Positions 18,231-27,917 of a DNA stretch of 64,000 nucleotides are shown one piece after another. Source of the DNA: Tepidisphaeraceae bacterium (lineage in GTDB: Bacteria > Planctomycetota > Phycisphaerae > Tepidisphaerales > Tepidisphaeraceae); contig DASYHQ010000055.1 of the NCBI GenBank assembly GCA_035998445.1, forward strand, positions 51,734 to 115,733, written 5' to 3'. Below the pieces are notes generated by a model that did not search any database, was not told the origin of the DNA, and saw only the letters and a list, made by a program, of their open reading frames with translations. Each line of letters begins with the position of its first letter. Within the stretch, counting starts at the first letter, position 1. Both the position numbers and the translations under genes were made by a program.

Positions 18231-18821
18231 ATGACGACCACGAAACGCATTGAGCGGCTTTGGAGCGCAAAGGACTATGCGCGACTGCTAGGCGAACTGT
18301 TGTCGGGCCGGTCGGAGGACTTGCCCCGCGCTCGCACGGACATTAATGCCAAGCTGGCTGCGACGGCGCTGGGCATCATCCGCCTGGATGAGTTCAACCA
18401 GTCGCACCTGCCGTTGTGCGGCCAACTGATTCGCATGATCCTGACGGCTCAGGAAGCCGACGGTGGATGGGCCGACCCGATGACGACCGCTCTCTGCGTG
18501 CGTGCCCTGCACTGCAGCCGTGGCAACGGCGTCGCGGGTGACCGTGGCTTGGAGGCGCTCGCCCGCCTGCAGAAATCGGACGGTAGCTTCCCCGCCGAAC
18601 CGATCCGCCGCCTGCCCTCCGACGCCTTCGCCACCGCGTTCGTCGTGTACGAGGTGGGCGACATCGCCGGCCAATGGCTGGACGTGCCGCGCGCCATGAA
18701 CTGGCTGGCGAGCGTGGAATCGTCGTTCGACGATGCGACCCGCATCATCGCCGACCGCCTGAAGCTGAAGTACGGCGCCGTGGCCGCCCAGCATGTTATG
18801 CTGCGTCAGTTGAGCGCGTAG
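18231..18821 (+). CDS. Small protein with prenyltransferase/terpene-cyclase-like repeats
   Basis: A 196-residue cytoplasmic protein. Two motifs, QEADGGW (near residue 81) and QKSDGSF (near 120), resemble the QW motifs of squalene-hopene cyclases and the alpha/alpha toroid fold, but it is far too short for a cyclase and lacks a DXDD acid. It may be a one-sided toroid domain with a binding role. The start is fixed by AAGGAT just upstream and by the promoter at 18181. The gene stands alone in a repeat-rich stretch. Confidence 0.7.
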   Translation: MTTTKRIERLWSAKDYARLLGELLSGRSEDLPRARTDINAKLAATALGIIRLDEFNQSHLPLCGQLIRMILTAQEADGGWADPMTTALCVRALHCSRGNGVAGDRGLEALARLQKSDGSFPAEPIRRLPSDAFATAFVVYEVGDIAGQWLDVPRAMNWLASVESSFDDATRIIADRLKLKYGAVAAQHVMLRQLSA

Positions 18822-18957
18822 GTGGAGGCGGTGTCGGTGACTGATTCAGCGCGAAGATCGTCATCCTGAGGTGTTCCGAAGGATCTCTTTGGTCTTACGG
18901 GGCAAACGGTCACCTTCGAAAGATGGTGTCACCTTGGGACGGCCGGATTCGTCGCCC

Positions 18958-19153
18958 GTAGCACTGGCGTCCCGCCCGTGGAGCCGCGGTACACCGCGGT
19001 GTCGGACGGTACGCCGTCCGAGCTAGAGAGCGCAAGCGATCTGCGCTATCGATGGTTCCAGACGATGTTTCGCTGGCGCGATTGCTGATTCGGATGGCGT
19101 ACCATCCGACGCGTCGGGGTACCGACGCCATGGGCAAGATGCCCATGCCACGT
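18958..19153. repeat. Complex ~200-bp repeat (family 8), copy 1
   Basis: An ordered set of short palindromes (GGAGCCGCGGTACACCGCGG, GTCGGACGGTACGCCGTCCG, GGATGGCGTACCATCC, CATGGGCAAGATGCCCATG), framed by AGCACTGGCG and CCATGCCACG ends. Copies at 19221-19419 and 50190-50395 have the same order and length. Confidence 0.82.
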
Positions 19154-19220
19154 GAAAAGCGGACGCCGCCGCGTTAATAGACATCCTTTGAGGTACTCCG
19201 ACGGATCTCTTCCGTATCTC

Positions 19221-19419
19221 GTAGCACGGGCGGCCCGCCCGTGGAGCCGCGGTACGCCGCGGTGTCGGACGGTACGCCGGCTGAGCTAACGAGCGTAAGC
19301 GATCTTCTCTTCGGTCTCGCCAGCAAGTCCGTTCGCTGGCGCGATTGCCTAATCGGATGGAGTACCCTCCGATGCGTCGGCGTACCGACGCCATGGGGCG
19401 GGCCGCCCATGCTACGGGA
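19221..19419. repeat. Complex ~200-bp repeat (family 8), copy 2
   Basis: Follows copy 1 after about 70 bases, in the same orientation. The end arms are GTAGCACGGGCGGCCCGCCC and GGGCGGGCCGCCCATGCTAC. The 18822-19715 gap contains only these repeats, family 6 arms and the terminator at 19645. Confidence 0.82.
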
Positions 19420-19644
19420 AGACGGTCCGGACCGTTTGCTCCGACAGCGCTAAGCGGGTTGCGACAGGCGCTCGCTTGACTTGGGCCTCAGGCCCACGCC
19501 GTTTTCGCTTCAGGAAGAGAACGTCACGGGCCAGACGCCCGTGTCATATTCCGATGGGCACGGCCATTGGGTAGGCGTGTTCTCGATATTCATGGCAGCG
19601 GCCAGTGAATCGGTCCGAAATCAAACAGCACACACCAAAACGGC

Positions 19645-19674
19645 GAGACCGCAAGCGAAGTTGCTTGCGGTCTC
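19645..19674 (-). terminator. Terminator of the LysM gene
   Basis: A perfect 12-bp stem (GAGACCGCAAGC / GCTTGCGGTCTC) with a 6-base loop. On the minus strand it is followed by a short TTTT run, 41 bases after the LysM stop. Confidence 0.75.
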
Positions 19675-19715
19675 GTCGTTTACGTTCATTTGGAAGTTGA
19701 AGTCCGTCCCGGCGC

Positions 19716-20726
19716 TTAGTTCGAAACCTTCGCCCCCGGCGGCAGCTTCAGAACGGCGCCGACCTTTAGCTTCGAGGGGTCGTTGCCGATCTTGGCCTTG
19801 TTCAGTTCGTAGATCTCGTCCATCTTCTTCGGCGTGCCGTAGAGCTTCACCGCGATGCGGTACAGGTTTTCGTCGTTCTGCACGCGGTACTCGTTCGGGC
19901 CGACGACGGTCTTTCGGTTGCTCGCGTTCCGGTTGCTGGTGACGTCGCCGGTGGTGGCGGTGTTCACGAGGCTGGCGTTGAGGTTCGGCTTGACCGTCGT
20001 GGGATCGGGCAGGTTGATCTTCATTCCTGCGCGAATCTTGGTCGGCACCAGGTCAGGGTTGGCCCGCTGGATGTGCGGGTAGAAGTGCGAGTCGCCGTAC
20101 ACCTCGCGGGCGATCGTGTAGTACGAGTCACCGGCCTTCACCGTGTACTCACGCGGCCCCGCCGGCGCGGCCGAACGGGTGACGGTGGGTGACGGTGGCA
20201 GCGCCATGGCGGCGGTCGCAGACGGCGTGGTAGCAGTGGCGCTCAGGGTCGGCGTCTCCTGCATGATCACCGGGCTCACCGTCGCCGCGCCCGTGTCAGG
20301 GGTGCTGGTGGATGAAACTTCGGTACCGATCGGCGTCGATTCGGCGAACATGTCGACCGGCTGCCCGGCCGGCGGTTGTTCGGTGGCAGCTTGATTGGCC
20401 GTCGTGCCGTTCGTGCGCGTCATCAGTGCCGGGGGCGCGCCGCCCTCGAGCAGCTTGGACCAGTCCGGCTCCGTCGGCGCCGCCGCGACCGCGGTTGGCA
20501 CCCCGGCTGACCGGCCGTCCTCATTCTGGCCGATCACGATGCGCGTTTCGCGCACGCCGCCGGCGCGTTCCGTCGAAATGTCGATCGGAGCGGGCGGGCG
20601 TCCGTCCAGCGTTGTCACCGGTTTGGTGGCCGTCGGTGGATTGTTAATGGAGGAAACGTAGACGATGACGACGGCCAGCAATACAGCACCGCTGGCCAAC
20701 CCGACCTTCACATCCTTGCGCAACAT
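19716..20726 (-). CDS. Membrane-anchored protein with two LysM domains
   Basis: A 336-residue protein. It has an N-terminal membrane segment (VGLASGAVLLAVVIVYVSS, residues 8-26), a long Pro/Ala/Thr-rich linker, then two LysM modules: EYTVKAGDSYYTIAREVYGD near residue 203, and EYRVQNDENLYRIAVKLYG near 285. LysM binds peptidoglycan glycan chains, so this probably bridges inner membrane and wall. The start MLRKDVK has a GGAAGGAG ribosome site; the longer frame to 20867 is rejected. It lies downstream of secDF on the same strand with its own terminator. Confidence 0.9.
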   Translation of the reverse strand: MLRKDVKVGLASGAVLLAVVIVYVSSINNPPTATKPVTTLDGRPPAPIDISTERAGGVRETRIVIGQNEDGRSAGVPTAVAAAPTEPDWSKLLEGGAPPALMTRTNGTTANQAATEQPPAGQPVDMFAESTPIGTEVSSTSTPDTGAATVSPVIMQETPTLSATATTPSATAAMALPPSPTVTRSAAPAGPREYTVKAGDSYYTIAREVYGDSHFYPHIQRANPDLVPTKIRAGMKINLPDPTTVKPNLNASLVNTATTGDVTSNRNASNRKTVVGPNEYRVQNDENLYRIAVKLYGTPKKMDEIYELNKAKIGNDPSKLKVGAVLKLPPGAKVSN

Positions 20727-20939
20727 TGGCGGGACTCCTTCCCTGATCGACCCGAATGCCCTGAGCCTACAACCCGATGCATCCCCAGCCACGCTCGCAC
20801 GCCTGGTGTTCCACACCATTCGCACGACGCGCGTTCGGGACGACCGCGCGCGAAGCGCGATCGTCACGAATCATTCGTACAACGCCCGCCGGGCTCCCGA
20901 TGTTCGGAAAACCAGCGATGGCACCGCAGGGCGGCTTCA

Positions 20940-23900
20940 CTATGCCCGTTGAAGCTGCCCCACTGCGGGATTGTTTCCCGCGCCGGCCGTCTCACGATCG
21001 CCACCGATCAAGAGGAACGGCGCGGCGATCGCAATGGACGAGTACGTCCCGACCAATATGCCAATCAGCAATACGAAAGTAAAGCCGTGAATCCCGGGCC
21101 CGCCGAAGATGTACATGCCCAGCAGCGTCGCGACAGTCGTGCCTACGGTCAGCAGCGTGCGCGACAGCGTCTGGTTGATCGAATTGTTCACCACGCGCCG
21201 CGACACGTGTCCCAGCTTGCCGCGGTTCTCGCGGATGCGGTCGAACACGACGATCGTGTCGATCATCGAGTAGCTCATCACCGTCAGGATGCCGGCGACC
21301 ATCGTCAGGTTCATGCGGAACGGTTCGACCAGCAGCGCGCTGGCCAGCCACGGCGTCCATTGGACCATGTAGTGCGCGATGCCGACCGCGCCCACCGCCA
21401 GCAGCGTGTCGTGCGTCATCGCCAGCACCGTCGCGGTGCCGTACTTCAGGTTGCCGAAGCGCAGCCAGACGTAGACCATGATCACCAGCACCGACAGCAC
21501 CAGCGCCGCCATCGCCAGTTCCTTCGTGTCGCTCGCGACGCTCGGGTCGATGCTGCGCACGCTCTGCAACGGCGCGGGCGTGTTGATCGCGTCGCCGATG
21601 AGTTTCCACATCGGCGCCGCCAGCTGCGCGGCCCACTGCTGGGCGTCCTTGTCGTACGGCACGCTGCCCGGCGCCACCAGGATGACCGCCAGGTCCGTCA
21701 CGTCGTTGGGGCCGGCCGGTGATTCGACGACGAAGTCGATGTGGCTCGGCACCGGCGTGCCCGCCTGCGGTTGCAGTTGCTGCCGGCGGATGCGGTCGGC
21801 GATCTCGGTCGGCGTGCGACGGGGGTTCAGGTCCTTCAGCACGATCGCCGCCCCATTACGGTAGTCGGCCAACTGCGCCGGCGTGAAGCCCTGCACGGTG
21901 ATCGGCTCGTCACCGATCGGCAGGATCACGTTGTTCAGCGCGGCGTCGAACGTGTCGTCGAAGCCCGCGTACTCCGATGGCGTCTCCACGTCCAGCAGCG
22001 ACTCGTTCGCGTCGCCGTCGGCCATGGCGGCCAGGATCGCGTGCGTGACCAGCGTCGAGTTCTCCTCGGGCGTCACCACCTCGTACGTCGTGCCCTCGGT
22101 CCCCACGGCCACCACGCTTGGCGACGGCAGGTTGGTCGCAGCGATCCGCTCGCGCACGCGCTCGATGTTCATCTCGCGCTTCAGCTCGAACTGCACGCTG
22201 GTGCCCTTGGTGAACTCGACGTCCAGCAGTTGCCCCTGGTACAGCTTCACCATAAAGCCGGTCACGCCCAGCACGATGAACAGCGCGCTGAACGCCATGA
22301 ACATCCACGCCTTGCTCATCCAGTCGATGTCCGGCTTCAGCGCACGATCCCACCACGGCACCGACAACGGCACGCTGCCGAACTTCGTCACGCCGAACTT
22401 GTCGACCAACAGCTCGAGCACGGTGCGCGTCACGTAAAGCGAGGTGAACAGGCTCCAGATCAAACCGATCAACAGCGTAACGCCGAAGCCCTTTACTTCT
22501 TCCGTGCCCAGCCACACCAGCACCGCAGCCGTGATGAGCGTGGTCGCGTTGCTGTCGATGATGGCGCTGGCGGCGCGGTCGTAGGCGTTGCGCAGCGCCG
22601 CCTTGATGCCGATGCCGCGCTGCTGCTCTTCGCGCAGGCGCTCGAAGATCAGCACGTTGGCGTCGACCGCGGCGCCGATCGTCAGCACGATGCCGGCGAT
22701 GCCGGGCAGCGTGAAGGTCGCGTCGAGCGCGGCCATGGTGGCCAGGATCAGGAAGACGTTCAGCAGCACCGCGATCGCCGCCACGAGGCCGGCGAGGTAG
22801 TAGTAGCCGCATAGGAACAGGCCCACGACGAACAAACCGACCACGCACGCCGCCAGGCCACGCTTCAGGTTGTCGGCGCCCAACTGCGGGCCGACGGTCT
22901 GCTCGCGGATCGGTTCGTCGGCGAGCGTCGCGGGAAGCGAACCGGCGTTCAGCGTGTTCAGCAGGTACGCGAACTCGGCGTTCGTGTAACCGTCGCCACG
23001 CGTGATGATGCCGTTGCGCGTGATCTGGCTGTTAATGTTGGCGGCGCTGATGATCTTCTGGTCCAGCGTCACCGCCAGTGGACGGCGCAAATTGCCACCG
23101 GTCAGCTGGCCAAACAGCGTCGCGCCCATCGGGTCGAACTGGAAACCAACCGCCCGGCCACCGTTCGGGTCGTTCTCGGGGGTCGCCTTTTCCAAGCTCC
23201 AGAGGCGCTGGCCAGGCGGGTTGACCATCGATCGCTCGGGCGTGATCCACGCCAGCGCGTACCACTTGCCGCCGTACTCGAACTTGGGATAGCCCTCGAA
23301 GTCGTCGGGCTGGTCGATCTCGAACCAGCGCATCGTGTCGCCGGCCTGCACGTCCGGCCCCTGCGTCTGAAGACGTTGCACCATGGTGCCAAAGCCCGGT
23401 TCGTTCTCGTCGGCCAGGATGTAGAACGCGAGCATGCCCGAACCGCGCAACAGGCGTTTTAGCGACGCCGCATCGTCGATCGTGTCCTTCACCTTCGCGA
23501 ACGCGTCATACGCCGCCACGAACTCGTCGACCGTCGCCAGCCGGTTCGCGGGCATGCCGACCTTCAGCGCGGCGAGCTGCGTCTCACGTTCAGCGGCCGG
23601 CAGGGAGAGGATCGTCTCCAACCGAGCCACGCCGACGTTGGTCGCGTCGATCTGCCCCTTCAGGTTGTCATACTCGATGGCGGCAACGGCCTCGGCGTCG
23701 GCGTCGCGGCGCTCGCGGGCGGCCTGCAGCGCGTCGTAGGCGGCCACGAGCCTGGCGAACAGGTCCTGCCTCGCCGGGTTGTTCGCGGCCAGCTCGTTCA
23801 GGCGCGGCGCGCGCTCGTCACCCTTAAGTTGCTCGATCACGCGCACCACTTCCGCCTGACGGACGGTGTCAGCTTCCAACTTCTGCTGGGCGGCGATGTA

Positions 23901-24263
23901 GGCGTCGCGCAGCTTGCGCGCATCGGCATTATCGGTGCTGCGCGGCAGCTGGATCTCCAACTGCGTGTTGCCCTGTGGGCGCCATACGATGTTGCGAACG
24001 CCCTCCGGGTCCACGCGCTTCTTCAGCGCCGACGCGACCGACTCGGCCAGCGTCACCTCGCCCTGATATCCCCCCTCGGGCTGCTTGATCTCGTAGGTGA
24101 GGCTGGTGCCGCCCACCATGTCGATGCCCGGCTTCAGGTTGATCTTTTCGCCCAACGGCACGTCCGACCGCAGCAACGCCGCGGGGTTCGGGAAGATCAT
24201 GATCAGCGCGACCACCAGCACGATGGCGATCAGCGTCAGGCGACCGGAATGGTTGTATGTCAT
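20940..24263 (-). CDS. secDF: SecD-SecF fusion protein
   Basis: An 1107-residue RND-type membrane protein that uses the proton gradient to pull exported proteins through SecYEG. The first part is SecD: TM1, LKPGIDMVGGTSLTYEI (the P1 domain start), a long periplasmic region, then the TM2-6 block with IVLTIGAAVDANVLIFERLR. The second half is SecF, with its own first helix near residue 660, LDVEFTKGTSVQFEL, and TVMSYSMIDTIVVFDRIREN. A coiled insert rich in Ala/Glu (residues about 130-260) lengthens the P1 domain. yajC lies just upstream. The fusion is common in planctomycetes. Confidence 0.95.
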   Translation of the reverse strand: MTYNHSGRLTLIAIVLVVALIMIFPNPAALLRSDVPLGEKINLKPGIDMVGGTSLTYEIKQPEGGYQGEVTLAESVASALKKRVDPEGVRNIVWRPQGNTQLEIQLPRSTDNADARKLRDAYIAAQQKLEADTVRQAEVVRVIEQLKGDERAPRLNELAANNPARQDLFARLVAAYDALQAARERRDADAEAVAAIEYDNLKGQIDATNVGVARLETILSLPAAERETQLAALKVGMPANRLATVDEFVAAYDAFAKVKDTIDDAASLKRLLRGSGMLAFYILADENEPGFGTMVQRLQTQGPDVQAGDTMRWFEIDQPDDFEGYPKFEYGGKWYALAWITPERSMVNPPGQRLWSLEKATPENDPNGGRAVGFQFDPMGATLFGQLTGGNLRRPLAVTLDQKIISAANINSQITRNGIITRGDGYTNAEFAYLLNTLNAGSLPATLADEPIREQTVGPQLGADNLKRGLAACVVGLFVVGLFLCGYYYLAGLVAAIAVLLNVFLILATMAALDATFTLPGIAGIVLTIGAAVDANVLIFERLREEQQRGIGIKAALRNAYDRAASAIIDSNATTLITAAVLVWLGTEEVKGFGVTLLIGLIWSLFTSLYVTRTVLELLVDKFGVTKFGSVPLSVPWWDRALKPDIDWMSKAWMFMAFSALFIVLGVTGFMVKLYQGQLLDVEFTKGTSVQFELKREMNIERVRERIAATNLPSPSVVAVGTEGTTYEVVTPEENSTLVTHAILAAMADGDANESLLDVETPSEYAGFDDTFDAALNNVILPIGDEPITVQGFTPAQLADYRNGAAIVLKDLNPRRTPTEIADRIRRQQLQPQAGTPVPSHIDFVVESPAGPNDVTDLAVILVAPGSVPYDKDAQQWAAQLAAPMWKLIGDAINTPAPLQSVRSIDPSVASDTKELAMAALVLSVLVIMVYVWLRFGNLKYGTATVLAMTHDTLLAVGAVGIAHYMVQWTPWLASALLVEPFRMNLTMVAGILTVMSYSMIDTIVVFDRIRENRGKLGHVSRRVVNNSINQTLSRTLLTVGTTVATLLGMYIFGGPGIHGFTFVLLIGILVGTYSSIAIAAPFLLIGGDRETAGAGNNPAVGQLQRA

Positions 24264-24269
24264 GGGATG

Positions 24270-24362
24270 TGAAGCCTGAAGGCTGAAGTCTGACGGCTGA
24301 AGTGACGAGGGACAAGCGTGCCCTGCCTACTTCAGACTTCAGCCTTCATCCTTCGGGCTTTC
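24270..24362. repeat. Short inverted repeat between yajC and secDF
   Basis: GAAGGCTGAAGTCTGA and TCAGACTTCAGCCTTC face each other about 40 bases apart. It may be a weak intra-operon hairpin tuning the yajC/secDF ratio. Confidence 0.6.
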
Positions 24363-24368
24363 CTTTAC

Positions 24369-24719
24369 TTACTTGGCGTCGGACTTGTCATCGAGCACGC
24401 GATGGATCGCGTTGCGGGTGAAGCGCATCTTCGTGTTGCTGGTCTCGTCGACCTTCAGCAGCACCTCGTCGTCGCGCGCTTCCACGACGGTGGCGATAAT
24501 GCCGCCGATCGTCTGCACGCGCTGCCCCTTGGTCAGTTTATTCAGCAGGTCCTTCTTCTGCTGGTCCTGCCTGCGCTTCGTGCGGAACACGAAGAAGTAG
24601 AGCACGATGATGCCCAGGATCAACGGGAACATCGAGTTGCCGAAAATCGGCACCCACCAGGGGACCGGCTGCGTGGTCGAGGGGGCGGTAGCTTGTGCGA
24701 TGAAGACGAGGGCGTTCAA
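24369..24719 (-). CDS. yajC: Preprotein translocase subunit YajC
   Basis: A 116-residue single-pass membrane protein of the SecDF-YajC complex. The membrane helix (MFPLILGIIVLYFFVFRTKRRQDQ, about residues 31-54) is followed by the conserved LTKGQRVQTIGGIIATV and a small basic C-terminal domain. An extra N-terminal Ala/Thr/Pro-rich segment of about 25 residues precedes the helix. tgt lies upstream and secDF downstream on the same strand, the usual order. Confidence 0.95.
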   Translation of the reverse strand: MNALVFIAQATAPSTTQPVPWWVPIFGNSMFPLILGIIVLYFFVFRTKRRQDQQKKDLLNKLTKGQRVQTIGGIIATVVEARDDEVLLKVDETSNTKMRFTRNAIHRVLDDKSDAK

Positions 24720-24827
24720 AAAGGTGCTCCGTGTATATCAGCGGCGGTGGCCAGTGGTTATTGGGCAGCAGGAACAGAACGCGTCACGTTCCTTCTTCAC
24801 TGCCCACCAATCACTGTCCACCGCCCA

Positions 24828-25970
24828 CTATCCATCCTGTTTCCCCGACGGGCCAAGCAGGCTCCGCGGGTCGTTTCGTTCGAAATCGTCGAATCGATCT
24901 TCCGCAATCGCCTGCCGAATGTCGGCCATCAGGCGTTGGTAGAATCGGACATTATGCACCGAGACGAGGATCGGTCCAAGCATCTCGTCGGCCGAAAAAT
25001 AGTGCCGGATCGCCCCGCAGGTAAACGTCCGGCAGGCGTAGCAGTCGCAGCCCTCTTCCAACGGCCCCGTGTCGCGCGTAAACCGCGCGTTGCGCAGCCG
25101 GATAGGCCCGGCGGCGGTGAACGCGTACGCGTTGCGGCCGTTGCGGGTCGGCATCACACAATCGAACATATCGATGCCGCGGGCCACGCCCGCCACCAGA
25201 TCGCGCGGGAAGCCCACGCCCATCAGGTAACGCGGCTTGTCCTTCGGCAAAATGGGCGTGGTGAACGACAGCACCGCCTTCATCGCCTCAAACCCTTCGC
25301 CCACCGCCAGCCCACCGACGGCGTAGCCCGGCAGATCGAGCTTCATCAGCTCCTGCGCACAATACGCGCGAAGGTGCTCGCTGGTTCCACCCTGCACGAT
25401 GCCAAACAGGGATTGATCGTTCGGCCGCTTGTGGGCCTCAACCGACTGCTTTGCCCATCGCAGCGTCCGCTCGAGCGCCTGTTTCTGATATTCGATGGGT
25501 GCCGTTCCGGGCGGGCACTCATCGAACGCCATGATAATATCGGCCCCCAGCGCGTTCTGGACCGCCATCGACCGCTCGGGCGTCAGGTGGACCTTGGCCC
25601 CGTCGATGTGGCTGCGAAACGTCACCCCGTCGTCGGCGATCTTGTTGATGTCGGCCAGCGAGAAGACCTGAAACCCGCCGCTATCGGTCAAAATCGGCCC
25701 CGGCCACGCCATAAAGCGGTGTAAGTCGCCCAGGGCCGCGACCGTTTCCTCGCCGGGCCGCAGCATCAGGTGGTAGGTGTTGGCGAGGATAATCTGCGAC
25801 CCCGTGGCGGCCACGTGATCGGGGAGCATGCCCTTGATCGTCCCCTGCGTGCCAACGGGCATGAATGCCGGCGTGTCGAAGCTGCCGTGCCGCGTGGTGA
25901 CGCGCCCCAGCCGCGCGCCGGTGGCGGCGGTCTTGAACAACTCGTACTTTAAGGCGGGGTCGTCGGCCAT
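24828..25970 (-). CDS. tgt: tRNA-guanine transglycosylase (queuine tRNA-ribosyltransferase)
   Basis: A 380-residue enzyme that swaps guanine-34 for the queuosine precursor preQ1 in GUN-anticodon tRNAs. Visible are the DSGGFQVFSL motif with the catalytic Asp, MAFDECPPGTAP, GIVQGGTSEHLR, AVGGLAVGEG, and the zinc site CDCYACRTFTCGAIRH near residue 315. The start MADDPAL fits the family length; an extended frame to 26120 is rejected. It stands at the head of the tgt-yajC-secDF group. Confidence 0.96.
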   Translation of the reverse strand: MADDPALKYELFKTAATGARLGRVTTRHGSFDTPAFMPVGTQGTIKGMLPDHVAATGSQIILANTYHLMLRPGEETVAALGDLHRFMAWPGPILTDSGGFQVFSLADINKIADDGVTFRSHIDGAKVHLTPERSMAVQNALGADIIMAFDECPPGTAPIEYQKQALERTLRWAKQSVEAHKRPNDQSLFGIVQGGTSEHLRAYCAQELMKLDLPGYAVGGLAVGEGFEAMKAVLSFTTPILPKDKPRYLMGVGFPRDLVAGVARGIDMFDCVMPTRNGRNAYAFTAAGPIRLRNARFTRDTGPLEEGCDCYACRTFTCGAIRHYFSADEMLGPILVSVHNVRFYQRLMADIRQAIAEDRFDDFERNDPRSLLGPSGKQDG

Positions 25971-26141
25971 TGGGACGGCGAATAGTAGGGACCGGCCCGA
26001 CCTGCCGCAAATCAGGCCGACCCTGCCCGCCATCCCCGCCGCCGATAATCTTGCGTTTCCCACCCTTCTTCCCGACAAGGCGGACGGGCCATAAAGCGTT
26101 CCTGGCACCGCGGCGGTCAATCCCGTTGCGCCGCAACGAAT

Positions 26142-26365
26142 GGAACGGCCCGGCCGTTCCTATTCTTGCATCCCAAAAGAAAAGGAACGGCGCGACCGTT
26201 CCTCTATTTCCGCCTAACGAGAAACGGAACGGCGCGGCCGTTCCATTTGTTTCACCTTGAATGAAGTGGAACGGCGCGGGCGTTCCTCTTCGTTTACGGC
26301 GAAAGAATGGGAACGGTGAGGCCGCTCCGCTTCGTTCGAAACACCGGGAACGGCGGGGCCGCTTC
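26142..26365. repeat. Array of six 19-bp palindromes with regular spacing
   Basis: Units near GGAACGGCGCGGCCGTTCC start at 26142, 26184, 26226, 26268, 26310 and 26347. The first five are exactly 42 bases apart, with 23-base spacers; the last spacer is 18. Spacers differ in sequence but each is T-rich at the left and A-rich at the right. Adjacent units can pair across a spacer as GCCGTTCC-loop-GGAACGGC. No cas genes are near. It lies upstream of tgt. Confidence 0.88.
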
Positions 26366-26433
26366 GCCGCTAACGCTCCCCCGCGCATCGGACCTCCTCG
26401 AACTTTACGCCCATGCCGTCCATCGCCAGTGCC

Positions 26434-26596
26434 TAGAGCGTGTTAGGCACATTCGGGGTCAGTAACGCAGGCGGGACGACGCCGGGTGCCACGGTTTGGT
26501 ACGCCAAGCCGTGTCTGCGTGTACCGGCACGGCTTGGCGTACCAAACCGTGGCACCCAAGCCAGTTTCTGAGCTGGAAAGTGCATAACACGCTCTA
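26434..26596. repeat. Long nested inverted repeat
   Basis: Inner arms 26484-26513 and 26528-26557 are a perfect 30-bp inverted repeat with a 14-base loop (core GGTTTGGTACGCCAAGCC). Outer arms TAGAGCGTGTTAGGCA and TGCATAACACGCTCTA match with one mismatch. No gene lies in it. With the palindrome array it accounts for the 25971-26699 gap. Confidence 0.85.
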
Positions 26597-26699
26597 AGGG
26601 ACATCCCGCATCCCGGGAAATTCTTCGGACGCAAACGATCTCTTAGCGCGTTCGACTCGTTATCATTCGTACAACCGCCCGCCAAAGGAAACCCATCCA

Positions 26700-27854
26700 A
26701 TGCATCGACTGACAATCGCGTTGCTGGCCGCGCTGGCCATGGCGCCGCTGACGGCCAAGGCTGAAGAGTTCACGGTCGCCTCGTACAACATCGAAAACTT
26801 CCACGCCAACTTCTCCGGTCATCGCAAGCTGCAGGCCGCGCGCAAGCAGCCGCTGGACGACCCCGCCGCCAAGCGCGAGCGCGACGAGGCGATCCGCGAA
26901 GAGACGGCCATGAACGAGGAGGACCAGTGGGAGATCGCCGAGACGATCACCGACCCGGCGTTCAATCCCGACATCCTGCTGATCCAGGAGGGCCCGCTGC
27001 AGGCCGACCTGGAGTACTTCAATCGCCGCTGGTTGAAGGAGGCCTACACGACGGTCATCCAGCTGCCGACGAACGTGAACCCCGATCGCCCGCAGACGCT
27101 GTGCATCATGATGAAGCCGGGGTTCGAGATCGTCGACCGGCGGGACCAGTACTTCAAGGAAGTGGACGTCGTTCCGAACGACCGCGATAACCGCCTGTTC
27201 GCCCGCGGGCCGTCGTTCCTGAAGGTGCGCACGCCCAGCGGGTACGAGTTCTGGATCGGCAACACGCACCAGAAGAGCAAGGGCGTTCGCCTGCCGGCCC
27301 GCGACGGCAACGCTGCGGGTGAGGGATCTGGCGCAACCGATGAGGCGTCCCCCACCGAAGCCGCTAGCACGTCGCAGCCCGAACAGGAGTCGGCCAGCGA
27401 GATGCGCACCCGCATGGAGCGCGAAGCGGCCGAGTGGCGCTTCCGCGAGGCAGCCCGCACGCACCAGATCATCAAGGAACTGGAGGCCGCCGGCCCGACC
27501 GACGTCATGCTCGTCGGCGACATGAACGACGACGTCGGCATGGACAAGACCGAGAAACTGCTCGGCCACGACGGCATGGCCGCCCTCATCGGCCCCCCCG
27601 ACGCCGGCCTGATCCTGGCGACGCAGAAGTTGATCGGCGACGAGCAAATCAGCTTCGGCGGCTACTGGCGGCCGCGCTATCGCAGCCTGATCGACCACGT
27701 CGTCACGACGAAGTCAATGGGCGACCAGATCGCCGACATCAAGATCTTCACCGGCTCGCTCGCCCGAGTCGCCAGCGACCACTACCCGGTCGTGGTCAAG
27801 GTAAAGGCCGACCCCGCAACGACCCCGGCGGTGGATACGGCGATCATGCCGTAG
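26700..27854 (+). CDS. Exported endonuclease/exonuclease/phosphatase family protein
   Basis: A 384-residue protein with a Sec signal peptide (MHRLTIALLAALAMAPLTAKA). The EEP fold is recognised by FTVASYNIENF at the mature start, ILLIQEGPL (metal Glu), a GDMNDDVG motif near residue 276, and the closing SDHYPVVVKV. This superfamily cleaves phosphodiesters in DNA, RNA, lipids or phosphates. A low-complexity Ser/Glu-rich insert (about residues 200-240) separates the halves. It is monocistronic and probably periplasmic. The substrate is unknown. Confidence 0.88.
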   Translation: MHRLTIALLAALAMAPLTAKAEEFTVASYNIENFHANFSGHRKLQAARKQPLDDPAAKRERDEAIREETAMNEEDQWEIAETITDPAFNPDILLIQEGPLQADLEYFNRRWLKEAYTTVIQLPTNVNPDRPQTLCIMMKPGFEIVDRRDQYFKEVDVVPNDRDNRLFARGPSFLKVRTPSGYEFWIGNTHQKSKGVRLPARDGNAAGEGSGATDEASPTEAASTSQPEQESASEMRTRMEREAAEWRFREAARTHQIIKELEAAGPTDVMLVGDMNDDVGMDKTEKLLGHDGMAALIGPPDAGLILATQKLIGDEQISFGGYWRPRYRSLIDHVVTTKSMGDQIADIKIFTGSLARVASDHYPVVVKVKADPATTPAVDTAIMP

Positions 27855-27917
27855 GTGTGTGTGCCGCATAAGGACGGACGGCAGCTCAGTCTCAACCCTC
27901 GCTTTTGTCAGCGTTCT

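Noticed and set aside
26142..26365. CRISPR array
   Set aside because: Repeats are only 19 bp and perfectly palindromic, spacers are 23 bp and biased T-rich to A-rich, and no cas gene is in the window.
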